Positions 15,946 to 24,258 are shown, numbered from the stretch's first letter. The stretch is 64,000 bases of DNA from an uncultured Prochlorococcus sp. (GCA_902571335.1 CACGBT010000007.1:1-64000), one strand, 5' to 3'. The notes: generated by a model from the letters alone, not told the origin. Program-made: numbers and translations.

Positions 15946-16245
15946 TTAGCCAATAACAAGTCCTTTTTCAAGAAGTAAATCGAAAACCTCCACACTTTTC
16001 GTTTTCCCAAATTGTGTGGGCTTATGTAAATCTAATATTTCAGCAAGGCACATTATCCAATAAGTATCTTTTTTTAAATTAAGACCTTCGCAAATATGAG
16101 AGGGAGCAGATTTAAAACATTCAAATTCTGTTGATATATTAATGTTCATGATTTGAGTTTCAAGTTCCAGACTTAAGAGTTCTATTTCTTGCTCAGAAAG
16201 GGATGAACCAAAAGAATATGATTCGATTAAAAGTTGGTAATTCAT
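15946..16245 (-). CDS. Hypothetical protein, remote relative of 21926-22216 (99 aa)
   Basis: Soluble acidic protein. The segment SHICEGLNLKKDTYWIMCLA ... ILDLHKPTQFGK ... FDLLLEKG aligns by eye with KNICKKLGLDEKSCWQLCCA ... LDSSRPLKNGQ ... FKKLINR in the 96-residue protein at 21926. Shared Cys, Trp, Cys and Leu-Asp positions suggest one small family with two members here. Function unknown. Confidence 0.6.
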   Translation of the reverse strand: MNYQLLIESYSFGSSLSEQEIELLSLELETQIMNINISTEFECFKSAPSHICEGLNLKKDTYWIMCLAEILDLHKPTQFGKTKSVEVFDLLLEKGLVIG

Positions 16246-16260
16246 AAAAGAAATATTTTT

Positions 16261-16541
16261 TTAAGAAATCCAGCGAGTAATTTTTGTCCCCGCGTAAATA
16301 TGTCCTGAAGCTTCAACTATAGGTTTTGTTTCAGGATCCAAAAAATATCACATAAAACATTTTCTAGTCCTTGAAAAAATACAGTCGCCCTTAGAGGATC
16401 ATCTAATTATTTACCAATATAAAATATTTTAACTCCCATTTCTTTAAACATATTCTGCTGTTCTTTTGCATTCATGTATGATTCATACTGCTCATAGGTA
16501 TTACTTAGTTGAAAATCTAAAATAGTCGTTTCAATAGTCAT
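16261..16541 (-). pseudogene. Broken DUF3764-type gene (nonsense plus frameshift)
   Basis: ATG at 16541 gives TIETTILDFQLSNTYEQYES ... MFKEMGVKIFYIGK, then TAA at 16409-16407. The frame continues (LDDPLRATVFFQGLENVL) to the A-run at 16340-16345, where a one-base shift is needed to reach DPETKPIVEASGHIYAGTKI and TRWIS. The combined reading has the order of DUF3764 proteins (ETTIF.F.LSNTF ... SGHIYD.TKIT.W). Two separate lesions show that the gene is dead. Confidence 0.75.
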
Positions 16542-16675
16542 AAGAATAATTAAAGTTTTTTAATTCTAAATTTTTATCAAAAAAATTAGTCAAAAAAAAT
16601 TAGTTTTTATTAAGCAAAGTGTTAACTAATTTTCATTTATGAGTTATAAATCAACTATAAAAAACGATTTTAATT

Positions 16676-18019
16676 TTGGACTCAAAAATTTCTCAGAGAG
16701 AACAATGGACTAGTAAGCTAGGATTCATTCTCGCAGCTGCAGGTAGTGCAGTAGGTCTAGGCAACCTTTGGGGTTTTGCTTATAGAGCATCTCAAGGTGG
16801 AGGGGCGGCGTTTGTACTTTTATATATACTGATTGTTTTAATTGTATGTCTTCCAGTATTTGTTGCTGAAATGGCTCTAGGGAGAAACGCAATGGCAAGC
16901 ACATTGCTTGCTCCTGTAAAGCTGGCTGGGAAGAATTGGTATCCATTAGGAATTCTTTTCTTCATTGCTCCTCTAGGAATAGCATCTTATTATTCAGTGA
17001 TAATGGGATGGACTGCAGATACGTTGTTCCATTCTTTATTTTTTGGATTACCAAAGAATTTAACTGAAGCAGAAACCTTCTTTGGCTCGATTAGTAGTGG
17101 CAGCAGTGTTTTGTTGGGGCACCTATTAAGCCTTGTACTTACAGCAATAATAGTTTCATCAGGTATAAAAAAAGGTATAGAAAAGGTTACTAGATATTTC
17201 ATGCCAATCCTTTTCATAATTATTGTAATTCTTGCTATTTGGGCTACTTCACTTTCAGGTGCATGGGAAGGATATAAAACATTTCTACTTAAGTTTGATT
17301 TTAATGAATTGAGAAATCCTCAAACAATAAGAAACGCTTTTACACAAGCATTCTTTTCATTAAGCTTAGGGATTGGAATTATGGTTACCTACGCATCTTA
17401 TTTAAATAAAAAAAGTAATCTTCCAAAACTAAGTGTTGGAGTCGCATCATTAGATACTTTGGTTGGACTAATGGCTGGATTTATAACTTTCCCCATAGTT
17501 TTAACATTCGGTTTAAGTGACGCTATTTCTGAGTCCACTGTTGGTGCTTTATTTATCTCAATTCCAACAGGTCTAGGTTCATATGGTGCAGCAGGGAGAA
17601 TTGTAGCCGTTGCATTTTTTGCTCTAGCTTATATCGCAGCCATAACTTCATCTGTTTCATTATTAGAGGTTCCAGTTTCCTCTTTAATGGATAAATTCGG
17701 CTTTAAAAGAGAAAAATCGGTTTGGTTGATAACTCTTTTCCTATTCTTAGCAGGCATCCCTTCTGCATTAAATTTAAATATTCTTGGAACAGTTGATTCG
17801 ATTTTTGGTGGCGTATTACTAATCTTTGGTGGATTCTTGGTTACTTTCTTTATGGGATGGGTAGTCCCTGGAAAATTTAATGAAGAACTTAGTGATTCAA
17901 AAGTTGGAATCAAAACGACACGTTATTTGAAATTCATGACAAGATGGGTTGCGCCCCCAATTATTGGTTTTGGACTATTTATTAGTGTGTTTGATTTGCT
18001 GAAAGGCTGGGTAAGTTAA
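16676..18019 (+). CDS. Sodium-dependent transporter, NSS/SNF family
   Basis: 447 residues, about eleven to twelve membrane helices. The start is typical: REQWTSKLGFILAAAGSAVG then LGNLWGFAYRASQGGGAAF, with helix-1 residues GSAVGLGN that form the sodium and substrate sites in LeuT-fold members. The bacterial norm is (I/L)WRFPY; here it is LWGFAY, so the gate arginine is missing. Start TTG at 16676 is chosen because an in-frame TAA lies at 16658; the nearby ATG at 16639 is in another frame. Substrate probably an amino acid or similar, not determinable. Confidence 0.9.
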   Translation: MDSKISQREQWTSKLGFILAAAGSAVGLGNLWGFAYRASQGGGAAFVLLYILIVLIVCLPVFVAEMALGRNAMASTLLAPVKLAGKNWYPLGILFFIAPLGIASYYSVIMGWTADTLFHSLFFGLPKNLTEAETFFGSISSGSSVLLGHLLSLVLTAIIVSSGIKKGIEKVTRYFMPILFIIIVILAIWATSLSGAWEGYKTFLLKFDFNELRNPQTIRNAFTQAFFSLSLGIGIMVTYASYLNKKSNLPKLSVGVASLDTLVGLMAGFITFPIVLTFGLSDAISESTVGALFISIPTGLGSYGAAGRIVAVAFFALAYIAAITSSVSLLEVPVSSLMDKFGFKREKSVWLITLFLFLAGIPSALNLNILGTVDSIFGGVLLIFGGFLVTFFMGWVVPGKFNEELSDSKVGIKTTRYLKFMTRWVAPPIIGFGLFISVFDLLKGWVS

Positions 18020-18359
18020 AAATATATTAAAAATAATAATTTATAAAATTGAATAAATTTACTGCGATATAGTGCGAAAATAGGGAGAGGGGTAGAAGTC
18101 AATAATTAAGTACTTGCAATTGTTATTAATTAAAAAATTGATATAAAGGCTAAGTGGTTTGTTTTATTTTTAAAGTTTAAATATTTTTCTCAAAAAAATG
18201 TTTTACTGCAGAACTTTTTTTTAAAGAAATATTAAATTTTAACTCCTATTTAATCTCAAATGTATCGGCAAAAACCATTGCTAATAGAATCTATATAAAA
18301 TAAATTTAGTTTTTAATTTAAATAAATTAGAAAGACTACAAGAATAGATAAGAAATTTG
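18020..18359. other. Intergenic region between transporter and selO
   Basis: 340 bp, very AT-rich. I see no gene, RNA or terminator. A short purine patch (GGGAGAGGGG at about 18082) stands out but has no partner. The selO promoter should lie in the last 100 bp. Confidence 0.4.
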
Positions 18360-20063
18360 ATGTCAACCAAATCTGATTCATTAAAAGGAAAACTTACTGA
18401 AAATTTTTCTGAATTTTCTCAACTTTCTGACTATTCTTTTATGAATTCTCTCAAAGCAGATCCTCAATCAACAAAAGATGGAAATGATCATAAACCGCGT
18501 TCAGTATATTCGGGTCATTACGTACCAGTTGTTCCAACTGCTATACCAGAAGCAGAATATATTTCCCATAGCAACAAACTTTTTAAAGAACTAAGACTAA
18601 GCTCAGATCTTACAAGAGACCAGAATTTTTGTCGTTTTTTCTCAGGTGATATTTCTGTTGCTAATTATCCAATGAGTCCTGTTGGTTGGGCAACAGGTTA
18701 TGCATTATCAATTTATGGGACTGAATATACCCAGCAATGTCCCTTTGGCACTGGCAATGGTTATGGCGATGGAAGAGCAATTTCTGTTTTTGAAGGTTTA
18801 TTCAATGGGAAAAGAATGGAGATGCAACTCAAAGGGGGAGGTCCAACTCCCTACTGTCGTGGAGCCGATGGTAGAGCTGTCTTAAGGTCTAGCGTACGAG
18901 AATTTCTCGCACAGGAATTAATGGATGCTTTGGGAATCCCTACCTCAAGATCTTTAACACTTTATGTCTCACGTTCAGAAATAGTTAGAAGACCGTGGTA
19001 TACCAAAAGGTCAAGGTATTTTGAACCTGACATCATGATCGATAATCCAGCGGCGATTACTACGAGAGTCGCTCCATCTTTTTTACGTGTAGGTCAGATT
19101 GAACTTTTTGCGAGACGAGTTCGGGATAATGCGCATGCTGAGGCCCTTAATGAACTAAAGATGATAGTTAAACATCTTATTGATAGAAATTATAAAGATG
19201 AAATTGAATATGAGATTTCAATTGAAAGTAAGGTAATAAAACTTGCATCTTTATACAGATCAAGACTCATATCACTTATAGCCAACTGGATGCGAGTTGG
19301 TTATTGCCAGGGGAACTTCAATAGTGATAATTGTGCTGCTGGAGGTTATACCTTGGATTATGGCCCCTTTGGATTCTGTGAATTATTTGATCCAAGATTT
19401 CAACCATGGACAGGTGGAGGTGAACATTTCTCATTTTTCAACCAACCTTCTGCTGCGGCAATCAATTTTAAAACATTCTGTTCCTCTCTTAGTCCGTTAC
19501 TTTCAGGAAACAAAAAAGATCAAGAAAAGTTAGATCAAATCGAAAAGGATTTTTCAGAATTGATGAACAAAGAGTTGAAGAAAATGTGGGCCAACAAGCT
19601 TGGTTTAGAACATTACAACGAAACTCTAATAAATGATTTTTTTAATCTCATGGTCATTTCAAAAGCAGACTATACAATTTTGTTCCGTAAACTCTCTGAA
19701 ATACCTGATAACTTAGATTATTTAAAAGACAGTTTCTATTTTCCAATTAATGATGAGCTCAATAATAGATGGGAGGTATGGCTTGAAAACTGGAAATCAA
19801 TCTTGAAGAAAGAGGGAAATATTAAAGCAAAATCGGCATCAATGAAATCCCTTAATCCAGTCTATACTTGGCGCGAATGGATGGTCGTTCCAGCATATGA
19901 AGAAGCTGAAAAAGGAAATTACAAAAAAATAAAAGAGTTACAGGACGTTTTCAGTAACCCATATATAGAACAACCCTCAGAAATAGATCAAAAATATAAT
20001 CGACTAAAGCCAAGCCAGTATTTTAACTATGGAGGAATATCTCACTACAGCTGTTCTTCATAA
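18360..20063 (+). CDS. selO: Protein adenylyltransferase SelO (pseudokinase, UPF0061)
   Basis: 567 residues from the ATG at 18360 (a TTG directly before it is less likely). Family blocks are clear: FGTGNGYGDGRAISVF, MQLKGGGPTPYCRGADGRAV with LRSSVREFLAQELM and LGIPTSRSL, then GYCQGNFNSDNC and TLDYGPFGFCE. Known SelO proteins transfer AMP from ATP to Ser/Thr/Tyr of targets and act in oxidative-stress control, often of glutaredoxin-type proteins. Many SelO proteins carry a C-terminal selenocysteine or cysteine; this one ends SHYSCSS with a Cys. Single gene followed by a hairpin at 20066. Confidence 0.93.
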   Translation: MSTKSDSLKGKLTENFSEFSQLSDYSFMNSLKADPQSTKDGNDHKPRSVYSGHYVPVVPTAIPEAEYISHSNKLFKELRLSSDLTRDQNFCRFFSGDISVANYPMSPVGWATGYALSIYGTEYTQQCPFGTGNGYGDGRAISVFEGLFNGKRMEMQLKGGGPTPYCRGADGRAVLRSSVREFLAQELMDALGIPTSRSLTLYVSRSEIVRRPWYTKRSRYFEPDIMIDNPAAITTRVAPSFLRVGQIELFARRVRDNAHAEALNELKMIVKHLIDRNYKDEIEYEISIESKVIKLASLYRSRLISLIANWMRVGYCQGNFNSDNCAAGGYTLDYGPFGFCELFDPRFQPWTGGGEHFSFFNQPSAAAINFKTFCSSLSPLLSGNKKDQEKLDQIEKDFSELMNKELKKMWANKLGLEHYNETLINDFFNLMVISKADYTILFRKLSEIPDNLDYLKDSFYFPINDELNNRWEVWLENWKSILKKEGNIKAKSASMKSLNPVYTWREWMVVPAYEEAEKGNYKKIKELQDVFSNPYIEQPSEIDQKYNRLKPSQYFNYGGISHYSCSS

Positions 20064-20065
20064 AA

Positions 20066-20089
20066 GTTCAATCCTCATGCAGATTGAAC
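20066..20089 (+). other. Hairpin just after selO
   Basis: GTTCAATC (20066-20073), loop of eight, GATTGAAC (20082-20089): a perfect 8-bp stem 3 bp after the selO stop. No T-run follows on either strand, so it may stabilise the mRNA end or be a weak terminator. Confidence 0.5.
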
Positions 20090-20105
20090 AAATTACAGAA
20101 AAATA

Positions 20106-20546
20106 TTATTTATTTATGGCCGTAGGCATTCCAACTACTGATACAACACCCACATGAAGTATGGCCGGCTTCTTCCCAACATTTTTAACAAAGTGGGGGC
20201 CCCCATTGTTACTCTCTATAAATGCATCACCTGCTTTAAAGAAATTAATTTCTTCACCCCTAACATGCTTTAATCTTCCTCTAGTGACATGAATCAACAT
20301 TGGGGCAGGATGAGTATGAATTGGAGTTTTCAAGCCAACTGGAATCTTTACTTTTAAGAGTCTTAATTCAGGCTTACCCTCGAGATAATTAAAATTTTTA
20401 CCACTAAGTCCTTTTGAACTTTGAATAAGGGGTATAACTTCAATCTTTTCTTCAGCAAGAGATGGGTATGGTAAAGCTAAAGTCCCAATAAAAAGGAAGC
20501 AAAATGGAATAAATTTTTTTAATTTCACTAGATATTTGATTTTCAC
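20106..20546 (-). CDS. Secreted cupin-domain protein
   Basis: 146 residues. Signal peptide 1-31 (FIPFCFLFIGTLALPYPSLA, cut before EEK). The cupin core has the first metal-ligand motif TPIHTHPAPM (His77, His79), GRLKHVRGEE, and a late His118 in GGPHFVKN. Likely a periplasmic small beta-barrel binding a metal or small molecule. Monocistronic and convergent with selO. Substrate unknown. Confidence 0.82.
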   Translation of the reverse strand: MKIKYLVKLKKFIPFCFLFIGTLALPYPSLAEEKIEVIPLIQSSKGLSGKNFNYLEGKPELRLLKVKIPVGLKTPIHTHPAPMLIHVTRGRLKHVRGEEINFFKAGDAFIESNNGGPHFVKNVGKKPAILHVGVVSVVGMPTAINK

Positions 20547-20581
20547 TAATAATAGTTAGTTTAAAAAAATAAAAAACTAAT

Positions 20582-20743
20582 TTATTTTTTATATAACTTT
20601 TCTAATTGCTTAATTTCCTCTCTTAAATCCTTACCTCTCTTATTTAATTTATTATTCTTAATAACTATTGGGATAATCCACCAAGCTTGAAGACCTAAAA
20701 AGATAAATACTAGAATCAATAATTCAAAAGTTCCAGGCTGCAT
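20582..20743 (-). CDS. Small membrane protein with coiled-coil tail (53 aa)
   Basis: ATG at 20743, TAA at 20584-20582. One helix (ELLILVFIFLGLQAWWIIP) is followed by a charged coiled-coil segment (KRGKDLREEIKQLEKLYKK). It lies 35 bp upstream of the cupin gene on the same strand. Function unknown. Confidence 0.55.
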   Translation of the reverse strand: MQPGTFELLILVFIFLGLQAWWIIPIVIKNNKLNKRGKDLREEIKQLEKLYKK

Positions 20744-20816
20744 TTAATAAATTAACCTTCTTTGTTAATACCAATATTCTAAAAGCTATTAAATATTAAT
20801 GAGATTTGCAATATTT

Positions 20817-20999
20817 CTAGGCTGCTGCTATTTCAATATGAAGTTCAATACCTTTTGATATTATTGCTTCTTTAAAGTCAATAAGTTGGCCAATAATTTT
20901 TTGCTTCTCCTGTTCGGTTTTATAGACATCCTCTACAACCTCCTGTATCGCAAGTTTTACTTTTTGTAGTTTGATTTCTAAATCTTCCCTATAATTCAT
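20817..20999 (-). CDS. Coiled-coil hypothetical protein (60 aa)
   Basis: All-helical product (EIKLQKVKLAIQEVVEDVYK, then TEQEKQKIIGQLIDFKEAI) with heptad hydrophobics. No membrane segment or known motif. Plausible small gene. Confidence 0.5.
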   Translation of the reverse strand: MNYREDLEIKLQKVKLAIQEVVEDVYKTEQEKQKIIGQLIDFKEAIISKGIELHIEIAAA

Positions 21000-21149
21000 A
21001 AGCTCAACTAAATTATCTTTTTTTATTAAAAAGCAAAATAATTACTAGTAAATAAGTACATTACCCTAAAAAGATTGACAGCAAAACAAAAAGACTATAA
21101 TTTATAATACAAATGTACTAATATTCAAATAGCCTATTAAGGTGAATGC

Positions 21150-21419
21150 ATGAAGCCTAATTACTCATTTGGTTGTAGCAGTAGCATGCCAAACGGATGT
21201 CTACTAAATCCCGAAGGCAGCAGGATGATCTTTTTCGAAGAATGCAAAAATTCTCCTAAACCTAATTTAAAAATTCATACTCATCTTTTCTACACAAATC
21301 ACCTTGGAGAACCAGGAGGTTACAAATCCTCTGAAAAACTCAAAATTGATTCGGCCTAGGAAAAGTGGCACGAACTTCACCAAAAAGGGTGGACAGAAGT
21401 ATCGCACAATTACGGATAA
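21150..21419 (+). pseudogene. DUF1651-type gene with premature TAG
   Basis: ATG at 21150 gives 69 codons (CLLNPEGSRMIFFEECKN ... LGEPGGYKSSEKLKIDSA), then TAG at 21357-21359. The same frame continues EKWHELHQKGWTEVSHNYG to TAA at 21417-21419. The combined protein has the DUF1651 order (GEP..KS..L....A...W..L...GW). One nonsense mutation separates the last 20 residues. A truncated protein may still be made. Confidence 0.65.
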
Positions 21420-21568
21420 GGGATCCCTCCAATAAAAAGCATTTTTATTTATTTGAACATTTTCAATCCTATTCATGGATAACTATAAATTAAATCAGGG
21501 TTTGAAAACAATGTAATCGTAAATACCAACAGCTTTTTCATTAATTGATTATAAATTAAAAACACGAG

Positions 21569-21636
21569 TTGACCGGTTCCGATTTGTTGACTCTGAGGTT
21601 TTAACCGTTGACTCCTCATCAACTTCTAGTTTTGAC
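21569..21636 (+). repeat. Four short direct repeats of TTGAC
   Basis: TTGAC occurs at 21569, 21587, 21608 and 21632, the last three as TTGACTC, in a 68-bp patch richer in G and C than its surroundings. Spacings are 18, 21 and 24 bp. They resemble neither a CRISPR array nor a coding repeat. They might be sites for a regulator of the small gene at 21682. Confidence 0.3.
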
Positions 21637-21681
21637 TCGCTAGATTCAAGATTCAAAAACGGTGTTTATATAATTTAAATC

Positions 21682-21816
21682 ATGAAAAAAATAGCAAAGA
21701 AATACGCCGATCTTATAGCCCAGGCTAATAATTCAACGGGCAGAAAAGAAGCTTTGTCATTAATTAAACAAGCAACAAAATTAAAAACTAAACTTGATCA
21801 ATACGAAATGATGTAG
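21682..21816 (+). CDS. Small KKYA/GRKE-type protein (44 aa), paralogue of 12554-12688
   Basis: ATG at 21682, TAG at 21814-21816. KKIAKKYADLIAQANNSTG then RKEALSLIKQATKLKTKLD shares its conserved positions and exact length with the copy on the opposite strand at 12554. Two amphipathic helices with a GRKE turn. Function unknown, but duplication and conservation support a real protein. Confidence 0.7.
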   Translation: MKKIAKKYADLIAQANNSTGRKEALSLIKQATKLKTKLDQYEMM

Positions 21817-21925
21817 TTTCTTAACGATCGATTGGCGATTCAAGATGAGGTATAATTAGCTCCTTTTTTATCTTGCTATACAAATACTAAGAGATTATTT
21901 AACTACTTCTGTTTCAATAAAATTT

Positions 21926-22216
21926 ATGGAATTAACTGAACTAATTAAGGATTACGTTGCTACAGAATTATTATCAAATATTGAAATTGATTTTCTTGAA
22001 GGAGAATTATGGGAAACCACTCAACATATTGCAGAAATAAATACAGTTATCAAAGCTCCAAAAAATATATGCAAGAAATTGGGACTAGATGAAAAATCTT
22101 GCTGGCAATTATGTTGTGCAGCCGTTCTTGACTCCTCAAGACCATTAAAAAATGGACAAAATAGAGTAGATGCTTTTAAAAAATTAATTAATCGATATGA
22201 AATTAGCTACATATAA
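21926..22216 (+). CDS. Hypothetical protein, remote relative of 15946-16245 (96 aa)
   Basis: Acidic soluble protein with NICKKLGLDEKSCWQLCCAAV and LDSSRPLKNGQNRVDAFKKL. It shares a Cys/Trp/Cys pattern with the protein at 15946. It begins a probable three-gene unit with 22229 (12-bp gap) and 22522 (4-bp overlap). Function unknown. Confidence 0.65.
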   Translation: MELTELIKDYVATELLSNIEIDFLEGELWETTQHIAEINTVIKAPKNICKKLGLDEKSCWQLCCAAVLDSSRPLKNGQNRVDAFKKLINRYEISYI

Positions 22217-22228
22217 ACTAAAGACTCA

Positions 22229-22525
22229 ATGATTCGTTTACTTATTGCATCAATTCTTTTTTTTACCCCACTAGGAGGTTTTGCTGATGAAAAGCAAAGA
22301 GAAATTGAGAATGAAGCTATAAATCTTGTTATTAAAAAATATGGAAAAGGCTTAGAAAATAGATTAAAAGGAACGGGAGTAACTCCCAGTTATCGAAGTT
22401 GGTATGAAAATGATTGTTTTGTAAGTATTGCAGCAGGTACATACCAAGAAGATACTTGGTCGGCAATGAAGTGGTTTAGCGTTAATGTCTGTTCGGAATC
22501 AGCTGAAATAATGGAAAGTGAATGA
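22229..22525 (+). CDS. Small secreted protein (98 aa)
   Basis: Signal peptide of about 19 residues (IRLLIASILFFTPLGGFA, cut before DEK). Mature part of about 79 residues with two cysteines (ENDCFVSIAAGTYQ and NVCSESAE), which could form a disulfide in the periplasm. Its stop overlaps the next start (ATGA), so it is translationally coupled to the glutamine amidotransferase. No family known. Confidence 0.65.
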   Translation: MIRLLIASILFFTPLGGFADEKQREIENEAINLVIKKYGKGLENRLKGTGVTPSYRSWYENDCFVSIAAGTYQEDTWSAMKWFSVNVCSESAEIMESE

Positions 22526-23259
22526 AGGAAATAAAACGCCTATTAGTTTTGCAGCATTTAGAAATAGAGGGGCCTGGTCTTTTTGAACAATTTGCTAAAG
22601 AAAGAGATTTAAAAATAGAAATTATTCGTTTAGATAATAAAAATGCTCTGCCGCAAACAAAAAAAGGTGACTTAATCTTAATTATGGGTGGACCAATGGG
22701 TGTTAAAGATATTGGAAGCGGAAAATATCCATGGCTTAAGTTAGAAAGAGATTTTATAAAAAAAGAATTAGAAAATGAGAGACCTATAGTCGGTGTTTGC
22801 TTAGGTGCTCAGTTGCTTGCGAGTGCTGCTGGGGGAGATGTAGAAATTCTTAAATATGGATCACCTCCAAAAGCATTACCAGAAATTGGATGGTCTCAAA
22901 TTTTTATAGACAAATCGAATAAAGACTTTAAAGCACTGTTTGAAGAACCTTTTCATGTACTGCATTGGCATGGAGATAGGATTTTATTACCTAATAAAGC
23001 AGTACTCATTGCTAGTAGTGCACGTTGTAAGGAACAGTTTTTTAGGATTGGTAATTTTGCTTACGGATTACAATTCCATATAGAAACGACGGGTAGAATG
23101 ATAAATAACTGGATTAAAGAAGATAAAGAGTTTGTCCTTAAAGGATTAGGCTTAAATGGTCAGGAAATTTTAAAAGAAGAGAATAAAAAATATATTGATA
23201 AAACATTTTCAAAAAGAAAGCTTCTAATAAGTAAATTATTTGAATTATTAGATAATTAA
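22522..23259 (+). CDS. Class I glutamine amidotransferase-like protein
   Basis: 245 residues of the GuaA N-terminal type. MGGPMGVKD (55-63), nucleophile Cys93 in GVCLGAQLLA, and the dyad His186/Glu188 in QFHIETTG are all present, so it should be active. Stand-alone members hydrolyse glutamine or gamma-glutamyl compounds (for example glutathione or gamma-glutamyl-polyamine). It lacks a synthetase domain. Overlaps the preceding secreted-protein gene by 4 bp. Confidence 0.9.
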   Translation: MKEIKRLLVLQHLEIEGPGLFEQFAKERDLKIEIIRLDNKNALPQTKKGDLILIMGGPMGVKDIGSGKYPWLKLERDFIKKELENERPIVGVCLGAQLLASAAGGDVEILKYGSPPKALPEIGWSQIFIDKSNKDFKALFEEPFHVLHWHGDRILLPNKAVLIASSARCKEQFFRIGNFAYGLQFHIETTGRMINNWIKEDKEFVLKGLGLNGQEILKEENKKYIDKTFSKRKLLISKLFELLDN

Positions 23260-23276
23260 AAAGGGCATAATCCAGT

Positions 23277-23299
23277 AAAAAAGGGCTTGATAAAGCCCT
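23277..23299 (-). terminator. Intrinsic terminator of the minus-strand hli gene
   Basis: AGGGCTT (23282-23288) pairs with AAGCCCT (23293-23299) around a 4-base loop. On the minus strand it is followed by six T (A-run 23277-23282 on plus). It lies 25 bp after the hli stop. Confidence 0.8.
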
Positions 23300-23323
23300 G
23301 AAAAAATTTAAAAAGGATTTTTA

Positions 23324-23452
23324 TTAGAAAATACCTGGAAGAATTTGACCAGTAAAATAGTAGGCTCCTACAAGAGAAAACATTCCAAGCATTGCTGCTT
23401 TACCATTAAGCTTTTCAGCTTTTTCGGTCATAATTTTTTTTGCGAATTCCAT
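23324..23452 (-). CDS. hli: High-light-inducible protein (Hli), 42 aa
   Basis: ATG at 23452, TAA at 23326-23324. AEKLNGKAAMLGMFSLVGAY holds the chlorophyll-binding helix motif (E..NG..AM.G), and the C-terminus ends YFTGQILPGIF. A single-helix relative of plant light-harvesting proteins that binds chlorophyll and carotenoid and protects photosystem II assembly. It is divergent from the hli operon at 23757. Its own terminator lies at 23277. Confidence 0.93.
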   Translation of the reverse strand: MEFAKKIMTEKAEKLNGKAAMLGMFSLVGAYYFTGQILPGIF

Positions 23453-23705
23453 AATAAAGTGAAATAAATTATATCTAAAAACTAATTATTCAAATTTCAG
23501 AATGATGTAGTTTTTTCTACCAAATTGATATCTTTCTAAGGATTTAAAAATAAATACTCGACCAACAAATTGAACTCTCAATAGTTTTCGAGTCAATCTG
23601 TAGAGTGTAGCAAGCCTAAAAAACAACTATTTAAATATATATGCCACGATTATGTTACATATATGTAGCAAATATCTTGAAAATAACTTATTTTTTGCTT
23701 AATAC

Positions 23706-23744
23706 TTTACATTTGTTAATAGTAGTGTTACATTAATTAACAAT
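23706..23744 (+). promoter_or_regulatory. hli operon promoter with HLR1-like (RpaB) site
   Basis: In the 304-bp divergent region 23453-23756. TTTACA (23706-23711), 17 bp, TACATT (23729-23734) makes a -35/-10 pair. GTTACATT, AA, TTAACAAT (23727-23744) resembles the HLR1 box bound by the response regulator RpaB, one base off in the second half. The same arrangement stands before the second hli pair (34482-34520). The rest of the region shows nothing clear. Confidence 0.6.
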
Positions 23745-23756
23745 TACACAACTTTA

Positions 23757-23963
23757 ATGGCTAATTCAAACGTTACTACTGAATCAGGTGGCAGGCAGAA
23801 TATGTTTCCTACTGAGACACGTCCTTACATAGATGAGTCTGTTTCTTACGACAGCTACCCACAAAATGCAGAAAAAGTTAACGGTCGTTGGGCAATGATT
23901 GGCCTTGTTGCGTTATTAGGTGCTTACGTTTCAACCGGACAAATTATTCCTGGCATTTTTTAA
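23757..23963 (+). CDS. hli: High-light-inducible protein, copy A1 (68 aa)
   Basis: A soluble N-terminal part (TTESGGRQNMFPTETRPYI) precedes the chlorophyll-binding helix AEKVNGRWAMIGLVALLGAY and the end TGQIIPGIF. Typical of the Prochlorococcus multicopy Hli class. Its TAA overlaps the next ATG by one base. A near-identical gene lies at 34536. Confidence 0.95.
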   Translation: MANSNVTTESGGRQNMFPTETRPYIDESVSYDSYPQNAEKVNGRWAMIGLVALLGAYVSTGQIIPGIF

Positions 23964-24223
23964 TGAGTGCACTTTCAGGTTTCTTAGCCGTAATTGTATT
24001 CTTTACAGCCATCCTCGTTGCTTATTTAACCAAGCAATTTCAAAACGAAAATTTAAACTATTCATCTTCTAATCAAATGAAAAACACAAACACAAAAGCC
24101 AAAACAATCGAAAAAGAAAAAGTTGTTGCTGAAACTCTTAACGGCAGATTCGCAATGCTTGGATTAATTGCTGCTGTTGGAGCATACCTAACAACAGGTC
24201 AAATAATTCCTGGTTTTGTTTAA
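23963..24223 (+). CDS. hli: High-light-inducible protein with N-terminal anchor, copy A2 (86 aa)
   Basis: I use the ATG at 23963, overlapping the previous stop (TAATG). An N-terminal membrane helix (SGFLAVIVFFTAILVAYL) and a polar linker precede the Hli helix AETLNGRFAMLGLIAAVGAY and the end TTGQIIPGFV. So it has two helices, unlike the minimal Hli proteins. It is duplicated at 34745. Confidence 0.93.
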   Translation: MSALSGFLAVIVFFTAILVAYLTKQFQNENLNYSSSNQMKNTNTKAKTIEKEKVVAETLNGRFAMLGLIAAVGAYLTTGQIIPGFV

Positions 24224-24258
24224 AAACCTACTATTTAACATTTCTACAAATCAGAAAA

